Assembly (NCBI GenBank): GCA_028727605.1
Contig: JAQYOA010000244.1
Coordinates: 1-34,799 of the forward strand
Length of the DNA stretch: 34,799 nucleotides
Source of the DNA: Lachnospiraceae bacterium
GTDB lineage: Bacteria; Bacillota; Clostridia; Lachnospirales; Lachnospiraceae
Direction: 5' to 3'
Position 1 is the first letter of the stretch; every line of letters starts with the position of its first letter. The position numbers and the translations under genes were made by a program. The notes under the pieces are model-generated. The model worked only from the letters and a program-made list of their open reading frames with translations, searched no databases and was not told the DNA's origin. Shown here piece by piece: positions 18,569-27,999 of this stretch.

Positions 18569-19510
18569 TTATGCAATCAGGCCGATACTTTTCATGACCC
18601 AGACAAACAGGAAAATGGTAACAATACATCCGGCAGAACCGGCTGCAATGATTTCACCGGCCAGTTCTCCGTTTCCGCCCATAGACTGAGCCATCGGACC
18701 GGAAGCAACTGCGGTTGGGGATCCGAATGCTGCAAGAATTGTGATCAGTTCCATGTTTCGGTATCCAAGCAGTGCAAAAAGGGTGATAGCTGTAAGAGGA
18801 AGCAGTACCAGGCGGCAGGATAAAACAGCCAGCAGTTTCCCCCAGTGCTTTTTCAGGCTCTGGAAGGAAAGCATTCCGCCAAGGCAGATCAGAGCAACCG
18901 GGGAGGCAATGCTTCCGGCATCTGACAAAGTGTCAACAAGCAGAACGGGAAGCCGGATTTCGGTCAGAGCAAAGAAGATGCCCAGCAATCCGCCGATAAT
19001 CAGCGGGTTTTTCAGAATCTTGGTAAATAGTTCCAATGGGTGTATTTTACCTCCGCGAAACATTTCGAAGAGGATGACAGCCAGGGCATTGAAGAGGGGA
19101 ACCAAAAAGGCAGCCAGTGCCGATACAACACCAAGATCCTCACCCCGATAAATGCTGGATGCCATTGTGAGACCGAATAGAACATAATTGCTGCGGTAGA
19201 TTCCCTGAATCATAACAGAGGCATCCGCTTTCTCTTTTACAAAGATGGGAACAATCAGACAGAGCAGCAAAAAGACAACAATTACCAACAGCAGAACCAG
19301 GAAAATCAATCGGGGATTGGCAGATTTTTTAAAATCCGATTCATAGATATTGACAAAAAGCATCAGGGGAATGAAAATTTTAAAAATCACCTGGTTCAGT
19401 TTCTGGAAAGAAGCCTTTTCCATCCAGCCTTTTTTTGAAATAAAACCGCCCAGTACCATATAGAAAAACATAGGAAAGACAGCAGAAAAAGCCATCAAAA
19501 AATCATCCAT
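18569..19510 (-). CDS. AEC family transporter
   Basis: ~10 hydrophobic segments; GGFISKKGW and FGSPTAVASGPMAQSMGG typical of the auxin efflux carrier family. Confidence 0.9.
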   Translation of the reverse strand: MDDFLMAFSAVFPMFFYMVLGGFISKKGWMEKASFQKLNQVIFKIFIPLMLFVNIYESDFKKSANPRLIFLVLLLVIVVFLLLCLIVPIFVKEKADASVMIQGIYRSNYVLFGLTMASSIYRGEDLGVVSALAAFLVPLFNALAVILFEMFRGGKIHPLELFTKILKNPLIIGGLLGIFFALTEIRLPVLLVDTLSDAGSIASPVALICLGGMLSFQSLKKHWGKLLAVLSCRLVLLPLTAITLFALLGYRNMELITILAAFGSPTAVASGPMAQSMGGNGELAGEIIAAGSAGCIVTIFLFVWVMKSIGLIA

Positions 19511-19512
19511 TT

Positions 19513-19836
19513 TTAAACCTCCATGAGAAGTCCTTTCATATAGGCTTTCAGTATTTTTTTCTTTTCCAGGGAAAGCCGATTGTAGAGCTCAATCATTTCT
19601 TTTTGAGGCTGTGTCAGCTGGCTGTTTTCGGATTCATCCTGAAAAAAATCGGAAAGCGTGATACCAAAAGCATCGCAGAGTTTCTGAAGTGTGGGAATTG
19701 TGGGAATATTATTCCGGTTCATCATATTGTTCAGTGTAGAGTAAGGAATATCGGCTTCCTTTGCAAGACGATAATAAGTCCAGGAACGTTCTTTGCAGAG
19801 CTCCTGTACGTGTAAAATAACATCAGTATCTCTCAT
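19513..19836 (-). CDS. XRE-family helix-turn-helix regulator
   Basis: HTH WTYYRLAKEADIPYSTLNNMMNRNNIPTIPTLQKLCDAFGITLSDFF. Confidence 0.93.
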   Translation of the reverse strand: MRDTDVILHVQELCKERSWTYYRLAKEADIPYSTLNNMMNRNNIPTIPTLQKLCDAFGITLSDFFQDESENSQLTQPQKEMIELYNRLSLEKKKILKAYMKGLLMEV

Positions 19837-19899
19837 GTTGTATACCTCATTCGGTTAGTATGCGCCAAGGGACATCGAATCGGTCTGTCAGGTCCCGCA

Positions 19900-19930
19900 A
19901 AAAATCAGCCGCCACATCGGGCGGCTTTTC
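19900..19930 (-). terminator. Terminator after the DUF1292 gene
   Basis: Minus strand AGCCGCCC-gatgt-GGCGGCT followed by T-rich sequence. Confidence 0.65.
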
Positions 19931-19938
19931 TTTTTTGA

Positions 19939-20301
19939 TTATGCATTCGGTTCGCTTTCGTCAAATTCCTGATCATCCAGCAGCTGGTCAAATGCATCAG
20001 CTGCGATCTCATATTCCTCATCGGAATCGATGTTGTCAAGATTTGGCTGACCGTTCTCCTCGTAATAACGGTAAAGATAAACTTCACCATCCTGATTCTC
20101 ACCGTTTTCGTCCAGAGGCAGCAGCGCAATGTACTCCTGTTTGTTTGGCGCCGGGAAGATTGTGAGAACAGCACAGGTTACCTGGGTATCGTCATCAAGT
20201 GTCAATGTGACAGTCGGCTGATCCAGATTTTCTTCACAGTCGCATCCGCATGCAGAGCAGTCTCCGCTGCAGGAAGCGGTGGTGTTAAATTCTTCACTCA
20301 T
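19939..20301 (-). CDS. DUF1292 domain-containing protein with Cys-rich N-terminus
   Basis: Acidic small protein YIALLPLDENGENQDGEVYLYRY...; N-terminal CSGDCSACGCDC. Confidence 0.85.
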   Translation of the reverse strand: MSEEFNTTASCSGDCSACGCDCEENLDQPTVTLTLDDDTQVTCAVLTIFPAPNKQEYIALLPLDENGENQDGEVYLYRYYEENGQPNLDNIDSDEEYEIAADAFDQLLDDQEFDESEPNA

Positions 20302-20429
20302 GTAATATACCTGATCCTTTCAAAAAATGTAGATTTTTGTGCTGATAATGATTCTATCAGATCCGGGACAAAAAGACAATGCCCGCAAAAAAAATAACTG
20401 AAAAAAGGTGAATTTGGGCGGATTTTCTA

Positions 20430-20458
20430 TTGACTGTTCCAAGTTGCGGTCTTATACT
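20430..20458 (+). promoter_or_regulatory. Promoter of ilvE
   Basis: TTGACT - 17 nt - TATACT. Confidence 0.75.
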
Positions 20459-20478
20459 TAATACATTGAAAAAATTTA

Positions 20479-20521
20479 AAAGATTACAGGCAGTTGGTGA
20501 AAATCTTTAGCCGAAACTGCC
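20479..20521 (+). promoter_or_regulatory. Candidate H-type pseudoknot in the ilvE leader
   Basis: Interleaved complementary segments AAAGATT(20479-20485)/AATCTTT(20502-20508) and GGCAGTT(20489-20495)/AACTGCC(20515-20521), immediately followed by the GGGGAGG SD. Confidence 0.55.
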
Positions 20522-20537
20522 GGGGAGGCAAGATACA

Positions 20538-21602
20538 ATGGATATCAAATTTGTAAAAAGAGAGCAGCCGCAGGAAAAACCGGATTGGAAGAATCTGGGC
20601 TTCGGCAAACATTTTACGGATTATATGTTTGTTATGGACTGGGACAGAGATCAGGGATGGCATGATGCAACGATTATGCCGTACGGTGCGATTCCTACAG
20701 ATCCGGCAACCATGGTACTTCATTATGCCCAGGAGACTTTTGAGGGTCTGAAGGCATACAGAACAGCAGAAGGAAAGATTCAGCTGTTCCGTCCTGAGAT
20801 GAATGCACGCCGTATGATCAAGTCCAACGAGAGACTTTGCATGCCGGGTGTTCCGGAAGAGATGTTTGTGGAAGCAATCAAAGAGCTGGTAAAAGTTCAG
20901 GAAGACTGGGTTCCCAGCGAGCCGGGCACTTCTCTGTATATCCGTCCGTTTATGTTTGCTACTGAGTCCAGTCTCGGTGTACATATGGCAAAATCATATA
21001 AGTTTGTCATTATCACAACACCGGTTGGTGCTTATTATGCAGAGGGAATCAACCCGGTTAAGATTCTGGTTGAGGACGAGTATGTACGTGCCGTACAGGG
21101 TGGTACAGGCTTTACAAAATGCGGAGGAAACTATGCCAGCTCCATCGCAGGCCAGGTGAAGGCCGAAAAGATGGGATGTACACAGGTTCTCTGGCTGGAT
21201 GGTGTTCATCGGAAATATGTGGAAGAAGTCGGAACCATGAATATTATGTTCAAGATCGCAGGCGAGATCTATACTGCTCCGTTGGAAGGAACCGTTCTTC
21301 CCGGCGTTACCCGTGATTCCCTGATTCATATTCTGCGTGACTGGGGTTACAAGGTAAACGAGACTCATCTGTCTATAGATGATCTGATGAAAGCAGGCCA
21401 TGACGGTACTCTTGAAGAGGCATTCGGTACCGGAACTGCAGCTGTTGTTTCTCCGGTAGGCGAGTTCGTTTACAAAGATGACTCTGTACTTGTCAACGAT
21501 TTCAAGATCGGTGAGCTGACACAGAAACTGTATGATACGCTGACCGGTATCCAGTGGGGTAAACTGGAAGATAAATATGGCTGGATCGTTCCGGTAGAAT
21601 AA
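20538..21602 (+). CDS. ilvE: Branched-chain amino acid aminotransferase
   Basis: Class IV aminotransferase: HYAQETFEGLKAYR, LYIRPFMFATE, EVGTMNIMF, EAFGTGTAAVVSPV. Confidence 0.95.
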   Translation: MDIKFVKREQPQEKPDWKNLGFGKHFTDYMFVMDWDRDQGWHDATIMPYGAIPTDPATMVLHYAQETFEGLKAYRTAEGKIQLFRPEMNARRMIKSNERLCMPGVPEEMFVEAIKELVKVQEDWVPSEPGTSLYIRPFMFATESSLGVHMAKSYKFVIITTPVGAYYAEGINPVKILVEDEYVRAVQGGTGFTKCGGNYASSIAGQVKAEKMGCTQVLWLDGVHRKYVEEVGTMNIMFKIAGEIYTAPLEGTVLPGVTRDSLIHILRDWGYKVNETHLSIDDLMKAGHDGTLEEAFGTGTAAVVSPVGEFVYKDDSVLVNDFKIGELTQKLYDTLTGIQWGKLEDKYGWIVPVE

Positions 21603-21626
21603 TCAGAATCGAGATACGATAAACGA

Positions 21627-21679
21627 AACGGTCATCCCATCAGAACTGTACTGTCTGTTCTTGTGGGATGGCCGTTTTT
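21627..21679 (+). terminator. Terminator after ilvE
   Basis: AACGGTCATCCCA...TGGGATGGCCGTTTTT. Confidence 0.8.
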
Positions 21680-21715
21680 CATGCAAAGAATACCAGAAAA
21701 TGGGGAGTGAAATCA

Positions 21716-23191
21716 ATGAATCAGGCAAGAATGCCTCTGGTAGAGGCTCTGGAAAAGTTTACAAGGGAGGAACCTGCATATTTTCGAATTCCGGGACATC
21801 GCTTTTTGAGGGGAATTGATCCGTCACTTCAAAATGCATCACTGGCAGCCTTTGATTTGTCGGAAGCGGAAGGACTGGATGATCTGCATAATCCCTGCGG
21901 TGTCATTGCTAAGGCGCAGGAATTGGCAGCAGATCTTTACGGTGCAAAGAAAGCTTATTTTCTTGTGAATGGGACAACCTGCGGGAATGAGGCTATGGTT
22001 CTAAGTGCAGCACGGGAAGGAGAGCAAGTGATACTGCCAAGGAATGCACACAAATCAGTTCTCATGGGTTTGATTATGAGCGGTGCGGTTCCGGTTTATG
22101 TGCAGCCCGAGTATTTCGGGGAATGGCAGATCTGGGGAGGCATCACGCCGGGTAAGATAAAAGAGGCTTTTGAAAGAGCACCGGGTGCAAAAGCAGCGCT
22201 TGTGGTAAGTCCCACCTATTATGGAATCGGCAGTGATCTTGAGGCAATTGCCGGAATCTGTCATGAAAACCAGGCGCTGCTGCTTGTGGATGAGGCACAT
22301 GGATCTCATCTGTATTTTTCGGATCAGCTTCAAAACGGCGCAATTCGCTGCGGAGCAGATGTAAGTGCGCTGAGCATGCATAAGACTGCGGGATCTTTTA
22401 CGCAGAGCTCTCTTCTTCTGGTGGGATCCGGACGGATTAATCCAGGATTGCTGGAGGAAAATCTGCAGATGGTACAGAGTACATCGCCTTCTTATCTTTT
22501 GATGGCATCTCTGGACGCAGCCAGAAAGGGAATGGCACTGGAAGGAAAGGAGAGAATGCAGCGGGCGCTGGAACTTTCGGAGATGGCGCGGGATGCTTTC
22601 GGGAAAATACCGGGAGTACGTGTTCTGGATGAGAAGGCGGAAGGCAGAAGCGGAATTTACAGAATCGATCTCACTCGTCTGGTGTTTTCCATGAAAGAAC
22701 TTGGAATCGGGGGATATCGTCTGCAGGAACTTCTCTATGAGCGTTTTGGTGTCAGCACAGAACTGTCGGATGAAGAGAATGTTGTTGCCGTAATTACCTG
22801 GGCAAATGAAGAAAAGGACATTCAACGTCTGATTCATGGCGTTGAGACTCTGGCAAAAGAGGCGGACGTGAAAAATGAGTGTTCTGTGTCGCGATTTGAA
22901 GGCGCGGTTCCGGAAAAAGAATGGGTACAGATTCCAAGGGAGATTCCTTCGATGTGTCTGACACCAAGAGAAGCTTATTTTGCTGACAAAAGGACGGTGT
23001 CTTTTTGGAATGCGAAAGGCTGTATTGCAGGGGAAATGATCGTGCCTTATCCTCCTGGAATTCCGATTGTCTGTCCCGGTGAAAGGATCACAGACGAAAT
23101 TCTGGAACTAATTTTTAAAAACAAAAAGAACGGATGTGCATTTCACGGTCCGGCCGATGCTTCTCTGGAGACAATTCGTGTGATTCGCTGA
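21716..23191 (+). CDS. Orn/Lys/Arg decarboxylase-family PLP enzyme
   Basis: YFRIPGH, GTTCGNEAMV, LLVDEAHGSHL, PLP-Lys SMHKTAGS; ATG 21716 with GGGGAG SD. Confidence 0.92.
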   Translation: MNQARMPLVEALEKFTREEPAYFRIPGHRFLRGIDPSLQNASLAAFDLSEAEGLDDLHNPCGVIAKAQELAADLYGAKKAYFLVNGTTCGNEAMVLSAAREGEQVILPRNAHKSVLMGLIMSGAVPVYVQPEYFGEWQIWGGITPGKIKEAFERAPGAKAALVVSPTYYGIGSDLEAIAGICHENQALLLVDEAHGSHLYFSDQLQNGAIRCGADVSALSMHKTAGSFTQSSLLLVGSGRINPGLLEENLQMVQSTSPSYLLMASLDAARKGMALEGKERMQRALELSEMARDAFGKIPGVRVLDEKAEGRSGIYRIDLTRLVFSMKELGIGGYRLQELLYERFGVSTELSDEENVVAVITWANEEKDIQRLIHGVETLAKEADVKNECSVSRFEGAVPEKEWVQIPREIPSMCLTPREAYFADKRTVSFWNAKGCIAGEMIVPYPPGIPIVCPGERITDEILELIFKNKKNGCAFHGPADASLETIRVIR

Positions 23192-23278
23192 CTTTTTTTG
23201 GGAAGCGTGAGGCACTTTCCAAGGGCTGTGGGGTGTGCTATAATGGACACAATTGAAAATTGAAAGGAGTTTTTGAGA

Positions 23279-24031
23279 ATGCGGTTTATTTCCTGGAATG
23301 TGAATGGTCTGCGTGCATGTATGAAAAAGGGATTTTCCGAGTATTTTGGGCAGGCAGATGCAGATATTTTTTGTCTGCAGGAGACAAAGCTTTCGGAAGG
23401 ACAGCTGAAGCTGGAACTTCCGGGCTATTACCAATACTGGAATTATGCGGAAAAGAAAGGGTATTCAGGGACTGCGTTATTTACAAAAGAAGAACCGATT
23501 TCTGTGAGATATGGAATCGGAACAGAAGAATTTGATCATGAAGGACGGGTGATCACGGCAGAATATCCGTCTTTTTATTTTGTGACGGTGTATACACCGA
23601 ATTCTCAGGAAAAACTGGCCAGATTATCCTACCGTATGAGATGGGAAGAGGCGTTTCTTTCCTATTTAAAGAAACTGGAAGAAGAGAAGCCGGTCATTGT
23701 CTGCGGTGACCTCAATGTGGCAGCAACGGAGCTTGACATTAAAAATGCGAAGTCAAATGTGAATAATGCAGGATTTACTCCGGAAGAACGGGAAAAGTTT
23801 AAAGATCTTCTTGATTCCGGTTTTACGGATACGTTCCGGTATCTGCATCCGGATACGGAAAAGTATTCCTGGTGGTCATACCGGTTTAAGGCAAGAGAAC
23901 GAAATGCCGGCTGGCGAATAGATTATTTTCTGACCTCCGATGCTATGAAAGAGAAAATTTTGTCGGCGGAAATTCATACAAATATTATGGGGTCGGATCA
24001 TTGTCCGGTGGAACTCGAGTTGGATGTTTAA
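23279..24031 (+). CDS. xth: Exodeoxyribonuclease III
   Basis: [46 protein letters not shown] motifs. Confidence 0.95.
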   Translation: MRFISWNVNGLRACMKKGFSEYFGQADADIFCLQETKLSEGQLKLELPGYYQYWNYAEKKGYSGTALFTKEEPISVRYGIGTEEFDHEGRVITAEYPSFYFVTVYTPNSQEKLARLSYRMRWEEAFLSYLKKLEEEKPVIVCGDLNVAATELDIKNAKSNVNNAGFTPEEREKFKDLLDSGFTDTFRYLHPDTEKYSWWSYRFKARERNAGWRIDYFLTSDAMKEKILSAEIHTNIMGSDHCPVELELDV

Positions 24032-24095
24032 TCTTCAGAAGATTTCGAAAAATTGTGCAGAATATGCTTCCTTTTTCTTTCGATTGCCTTTCTAA

Positions 24096-24124
24096 TTGAC
24101 AAAAAGGGCGAATTGTCTTAAATT
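24096..24124 (+). promoter_or_regulatory. Promoter upstream of the GH13-like gene
   Basis: TTGACA - 17 nt - TAAATT. Confidence 0.7.
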
Positions 24125-24248
24125 AAAGATATGTAAGGTCATTGTAAGGATGCGGATTTTCAGGAATGCGAAACGATATCCATGAAATACCTGTTATTTC
24201 CAAATCAGGGAAATATCATTGAAAAGGTAGAAGAAAGGCGGAAAAGAG

Positions 24249-26111
24249 ATGAGTCAGAGAAAAGAAAAGGAAGAACTCCAGGTACTCGCCGGGGATCCGA
24301 GAAAACTGGGAGCATCCAAAGCGGAGAGAGGGTATCATTTTGCTCTTGAAATACCGGAAGGGAAGAAAGCAGAGTTATTATTGTACAAAAAGGGAGAAAA
24401 GGAACCATTTGAGAGAATTCCTTTTACAGAGGAACAAAGAGTTGGTTCGGTAGCTGCAATGACTGTTATCGGACTGAATGGTAATTTTTCCTACAATTTT
24501 TGCATAGATGGAAGGGTATGTCAGGATCCAAACGCAACTGCATTGGAAGGCAGGGATCAATTCGGAGAGCCCGTCAGTGAGGACGAACATGCAGTGCGCT
24601 GTCTGATTGCCAAAAAGCCGGTGATGAGCACACAGCCGCTTTTTCAGCCGTATGAGGATTTGCTGGTTTATAAGCTGCATGTCAGAGGTTTTACCAAAGA
24701 TACTTCTTCTAAAGTAAAACATAAGGGGACATTTCTGGGTGTGATTGAAAAGATCCCATATCTGAAAGAATTGGGAATCAATGCCGTAGAACTCATGCCG
24801 GTATATGAGTTTTTTGAGATGCCGGTAAAAAAGGAAGAAAAAAAATATGCCCCTTTGCTTATTAAGGCAGAGCCTAAGGTGAATTACTGGGGATATGGGG
24901 GAAGAGCACTGTATTATGCGCCGAAAGCATCTTTTTCAGCGACTCACCATCCGGTACAGGAATTTGCACAGCTGGTTGATGCACTTCATGAGAGCGGGAT
25001 AGAATGCATTCTTGAATTTTGTTTTCCGGGTGAAATCACAGCGGCACGTGCTGTTGATATCCTGGAATATTATGTTGTGACATTTCATGTGGATGGATTT
25101 CGGATCATCGGGGATGGAAAACTGGCGATGGAAACGGCCGGAAATCCGCTTTTGAAAAAAACGAAACTGATTTTTGTCGGATTTGATGGAGGACAGATTT
25201 ACGGCGAATCAAAACCGGGAATTCAAAATCTGGGTGAGCAAAACCAAGGTTTTCAGGAAAACGTACGCCGTTTTCTGAAAGGAGATGAGGGCACGCTTCC
25301 GGGCTTTTCTTATTCTATGCGAAGAAATCCGGCAACGCATGGGGTGATTAACTATCTGGCTGAGCATGACGGATTTACTATGATGGATATGGTTTCTTAT
25401 GATACCCGGCACAATGAGGACAACGGAGAAGAAAACAGAGATGGAACCGAGAGTAATTTCTCCTGGAACTGCGGGGCGGAGGGACCTTCGCGCAAGGCTG
25501 CGGTTCGGAAATTAAGAATCCGGCAGCTGAAGAATGCATTTCTGATGCTTATGACCGGTCAGGGAACGCCTATGATTTACAGCGGGGATGAGCTTGGCAA
25601 CAGCCAGAATGGAAATAACAATGCCTGGTGTCAGGATAATAAGGTTGGCTGGATTGACTGGAATGCCGGTAAAAAATATCCGGAGCTTCAGGAATTTGTC
25701 AAAAAAGCGATTGCCTTCCGAAAGGAACATCCGGCATTTCATGGCAGTGCAGAACCAAAACTGTTGGATTACAAAGCTTACGGATGTCCGGATCTGTCCT
25801 ATCACAGTCAGAGAGCATGGTATTCACAGATGGAAAATACAAGCCGTTCGATCGGAGTGATGTATTACGGTGATTATTATCGGAAGCAGGATGGCACACC
25901 GGATACTTCGCTCTATATCGCATATAACATGCACTGGGAAGAGAAAGAACTGGCATTGCCCACACTTCCCGGAAAGCAGGTCTGGCAGGTAACTGTGGAT
26001 ACAGATAAGGAAGAATGTTTTTATGGAGAGGGAAAGGGACCGAAGATAGCCGGAAAGATGGTTACAGTGGCTCCGCGCAGTATTATGATTTTAATCGGAA
26101 AACAGGAGTAA
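24249..26111 (+). CDS. GH13 glycogen debranching / isoamylase homologue, probably catalytically degenerate
   Basis: CBM48-like N-terminus, YKLHVRGFTKD, INYLAEHDGFTMMD, NGNNNAWCQDNKVGWIDW; but the region II nucleophile and region III acid/base are substituted (see findings). Confidence 0.85.
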   Translation: MSQRKEKEELQVLAGDPRKLGASKAERGYHFALEIPEGKKAELLLYKKGEKEPFERIPFTEEQRVGSVAAMTVIGLNGNFSYNFCIDGRVCQDPNATALEGRDQFGEPVSEDEHAVRCLIAKKPVMSTQPLFQPYEDLLVYKLHVRGFTKDTSSKVKHKGTFLGVIEKIPYLKELGINAVELMPVYEFFEMPVKKEEKKYAPLLIKAEPKVNYWGYGGRALYYAPKASFSATHHPVQEFAQLVDALHESGIECILEFCFPGEITAARAVDILEYYVVTFHVDGFRIIGDGKLAMETAGNPLLKKTKLIFVGFDGGQIYGESKPGIQNLGEQNQGFQENVRRFLKGDEGTLPGFSYSMRRNPATHGVINYLAEHDGFTMMDMVSYDTRHNEDNGEENRDGTESNFSWNCGAEGPSRKAAVRKLRIRQLKNAFLMLMTGQGTPMIYSGDELGNSQNGNNNAWCQDNKVGWIDWNAGKKYPELQEFVKKAIAFRKEHPAFHGSAEPKLLDYKAYGCPDLSYHSQRAWYSQMENTSRSIGVMYYGDYYRKQDGTPDTSLYIAYNMHWEEKELALPTLPGKQVWQVTVDTDKEECFYGEGKGPKIAGKMVTVAPRSIMILIGKQE

Positions 26112-26118
26112 ACAGGTT

Positions 26119-26694
26119 ATGAAGGCTTGGCAGCACTTTAAGACGATCACAAAGCACAGAATGCTTGTAATGCGTTATTGTTTCAAAGTCGGTTTATATT
26201 ATCAGGGACTGACGCATGATTTATCAAAATATTCACCGACAGAGTTCCTGGTGGGAGCGAAATACTATCAGGGAGATCGAAGCCCGAACAATGCGGAGAG
26301 AGAGGATACCGGAATGTCAAAATCCTGGCTTCATCACAAAGGCAGGAATAAACATCATTTTGAGTATTGGGTGGATTATGGAATTCACTGTGATACTGTG
26401 ATTGAGGGTGTTCCGATGCCAAGAAAATACGTGGCAGAAATGATTATGGACCGTATCAGCGCTTCCAGAGTATATCTTGGAAAGGATTACACAGATCAGG
26501 CTCCGTACGAATACTTTGTGAAAGGCAAAGATCATCTGTGGTTTGTGCATCCAAAGACATTAGGTCAGCTGGAGTTTTTGTTGAAAATGCTCTCGGTGCG
26601 AGGGGAGGATGCAACACTCTGGTATATCCGCAATCGCTTTTTAAAGGGCAGTAAACTGCCCGAATATCGGAATACAGGAGACGAAAGGAAATAG
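26119..26694 (+). CDS. DUF5662 family protein
   Basis: LTHDLSKYSPTEFLVGAKYYQGDRSPNNAER, HHKGRNKHHFEYW. Confidence 0.85.
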   Translation: MKAWQHFKTITKHRMLVMRYCFKVGLYYQGLTHDLSKYSPTEFLVGAKYYQGDRSPNNAEREDTGMSKSWLHHKGRNKHHFEYWVDYGIHCDTVIEGVPMPRKYVAEMIMDRISASRVYLGKDYTDQAPYEYFVKGKDHLWFVHPKTLGQLEFLLKMLSVRGEDATLWYIRNRFLKGSKLPEYRNTGDERK

Positions 26695-26700
26695 AGAGTT

Positions 26701-27876
26701 ATGCAGTTTTCAAAGAGAATGGATCATTTTGGTGAAAATATATTCACTGTATTGCTGAATCGCAAACAGGAAAAAGAATCTGCCGGCGAAAAAGTGATTG
26801 ATTTAAGTGTGGGCACGCCGAATATTCCTCCGGCAAAACATGTAATCGATGCACTTACAAGTGCCGCTGCAGATGAAAAAAATTACGTTTATGCGATTAA
26901 AGATACCAGTGAACTCGACGATGCGGTTGCCATCTGGTACGAAAGAAGATATCAGGTGAAAATCAATCCGAGAACACAGGTGGTTTCTCTCCTTGGTTCA
27001 CAGGAAGGGCTGGCGCATTTTGCGTTAGCAGTTGCTGATCCCGGGGATACGGTGCTGGTGCCGGATCCCTGTTATCCGGTTTTTGGCGATGGACCGCTGA
27101 TTGCAGGAGCAGAGCTGTATCCGATGCCGCTTAGAAAAGAGAAAAATTATCTGATTGATTTTGATGAAATTCCGGAAGAAATTGCAAAAAAAGCAAAATT
27201 AATGGTGGTTTCCTATCCGAACAACCCAACAGCTGCGATTGCTCCTGGGGAGTTTTACGAAAAGCTGGTTGCGTTTGCAAAGAAATATGACATTATGGTA
27301 CTTCATGATAATGCATATAGTGAACTTGTCTTTGATACGGAGCCAACGGGAAGCTTTCTTGCTACTCCGGGCGCCATGGATGTGGGTGTGGAATTCAATT
27401 CGCTTTCCAAGACCTATGGACTTGCGGGAGCGAGAATCGGGTTTTGCATTGGAAATGAGCAGATTGTTGCCATGCTTGCAAAACTGAAATCAAATATGGA
27501 TTACGGAATGTTTCTGCCGATACAAAAGGCAGCGATCGCTGCAATTACCGGTGATCAGAGCTGTGTGAAAGATACAAGGGATGCTTATCGCCGACGCAGG
27601 GACTGTTTGTGTGAGGGACTTACCTCTATCGGTTGGGAAGTGGAAAAAAGCCCGGCTACCATGTTTGTATGGGCAAAGATACCGGACGGATTTACATCTT
27701 CCGAAGAGTTTGTGACCAGATTGCTGGAGGAATCCGGCGTGTTGGTGACTCCGGGAAATGCGTTTGGCGCGTCCGGCGAGGGGTATGTGCGAATTGCCCT
27801 TGTAAAAGAGGAACCGGAGATACAGGAAGCGATCGCAAAAATCCGGGACTGCGGTATCCTGAAAGAAAAAATGTGA
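26701..27876 (+). CDS. Class I/II aminotransferase (LL-diaminopimelate aminotransferase-like)
   Basis: SVGTPNIPPAKHV, SYPNNPTAA, PLP-Lys FNSLSKTYGLAGARIG. Confidence 0.88.
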   Translation: MQFSKRMDHFGENIFTVLLNRKQEKESAGEKVIDLSVGTPNIPPAKHVIDALTSAAADEKNYVYAIKDTSELDDAVAIWYERRYQVKINPRTQVVSLLGSQEGLAHFALAVADPGDTVLVPDPCYPVFGDGPLIAGAELYPMPLRKEKNYLIDFDEIPEEIAKKAKLMVVSYPNNPTAAIAPGEFYEKLVAFAKKYDIMVLHDNAYSELVFDTEPTGSFLATPGAMDVGVEFNSLSKTYGLAGARIGFCIGNEQIVAMLAKLKSNMDYGMFLPIQKAAIAAITGDQSCVKDTRDAYRRRRDCLCEGLTSIGWEVEKSPATMFVWAKIPDGFTSSEEFVTRLLEESGVLVTPGNAFGASGEGYVRIALVKEEPEIQEAIAKIRDCGILKEKM

Positions 27877-27879
27877 TAA

Positions 27880-27999
27880 AAATGCCATCGGACGCTGTCA
27901 GATCTGTCAATTTTCGTGATAAACAGGTTTGCTGATATCTGATGGCATTTATACCATCGTTCCGTTTCAGATAAATAGAGTTGAAACGGGAACGGGTAT
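27880..27999 (+). promoter_or_regulatory. Structured intergenic/leader element upstream of the FGGY kinase
   Basis: AAATGCCATC (27880-27889)/GATGGCATTT (27941-27950), then hairpin ATACC-at-CGTTCCGTTTC / GAAACGGGAACG-GGTAT (27951-27999). Confidence 0.5.

Noticed and set aside
20479-20521. Cobalamin riboswitch, suggested by GGTGAAAATC in the ilvE leader
   Set aside because: Element is far too short and lacks the B12-box GCCACTG and the rest of the conserved core; the short match is probably coincidental.
21668-21715. Upstream start of the decarboxylase ORF
   Set aside because: Starts inside the ilvE terminator; the ATG at 21716 with GGGGAG SD is preferred.
24128-24134. ATG-TAA minimal uORF in the GH13-like leader
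   Set aside because: No convincing SD or conservation evidence; a start-stop hexamer is common by chance.
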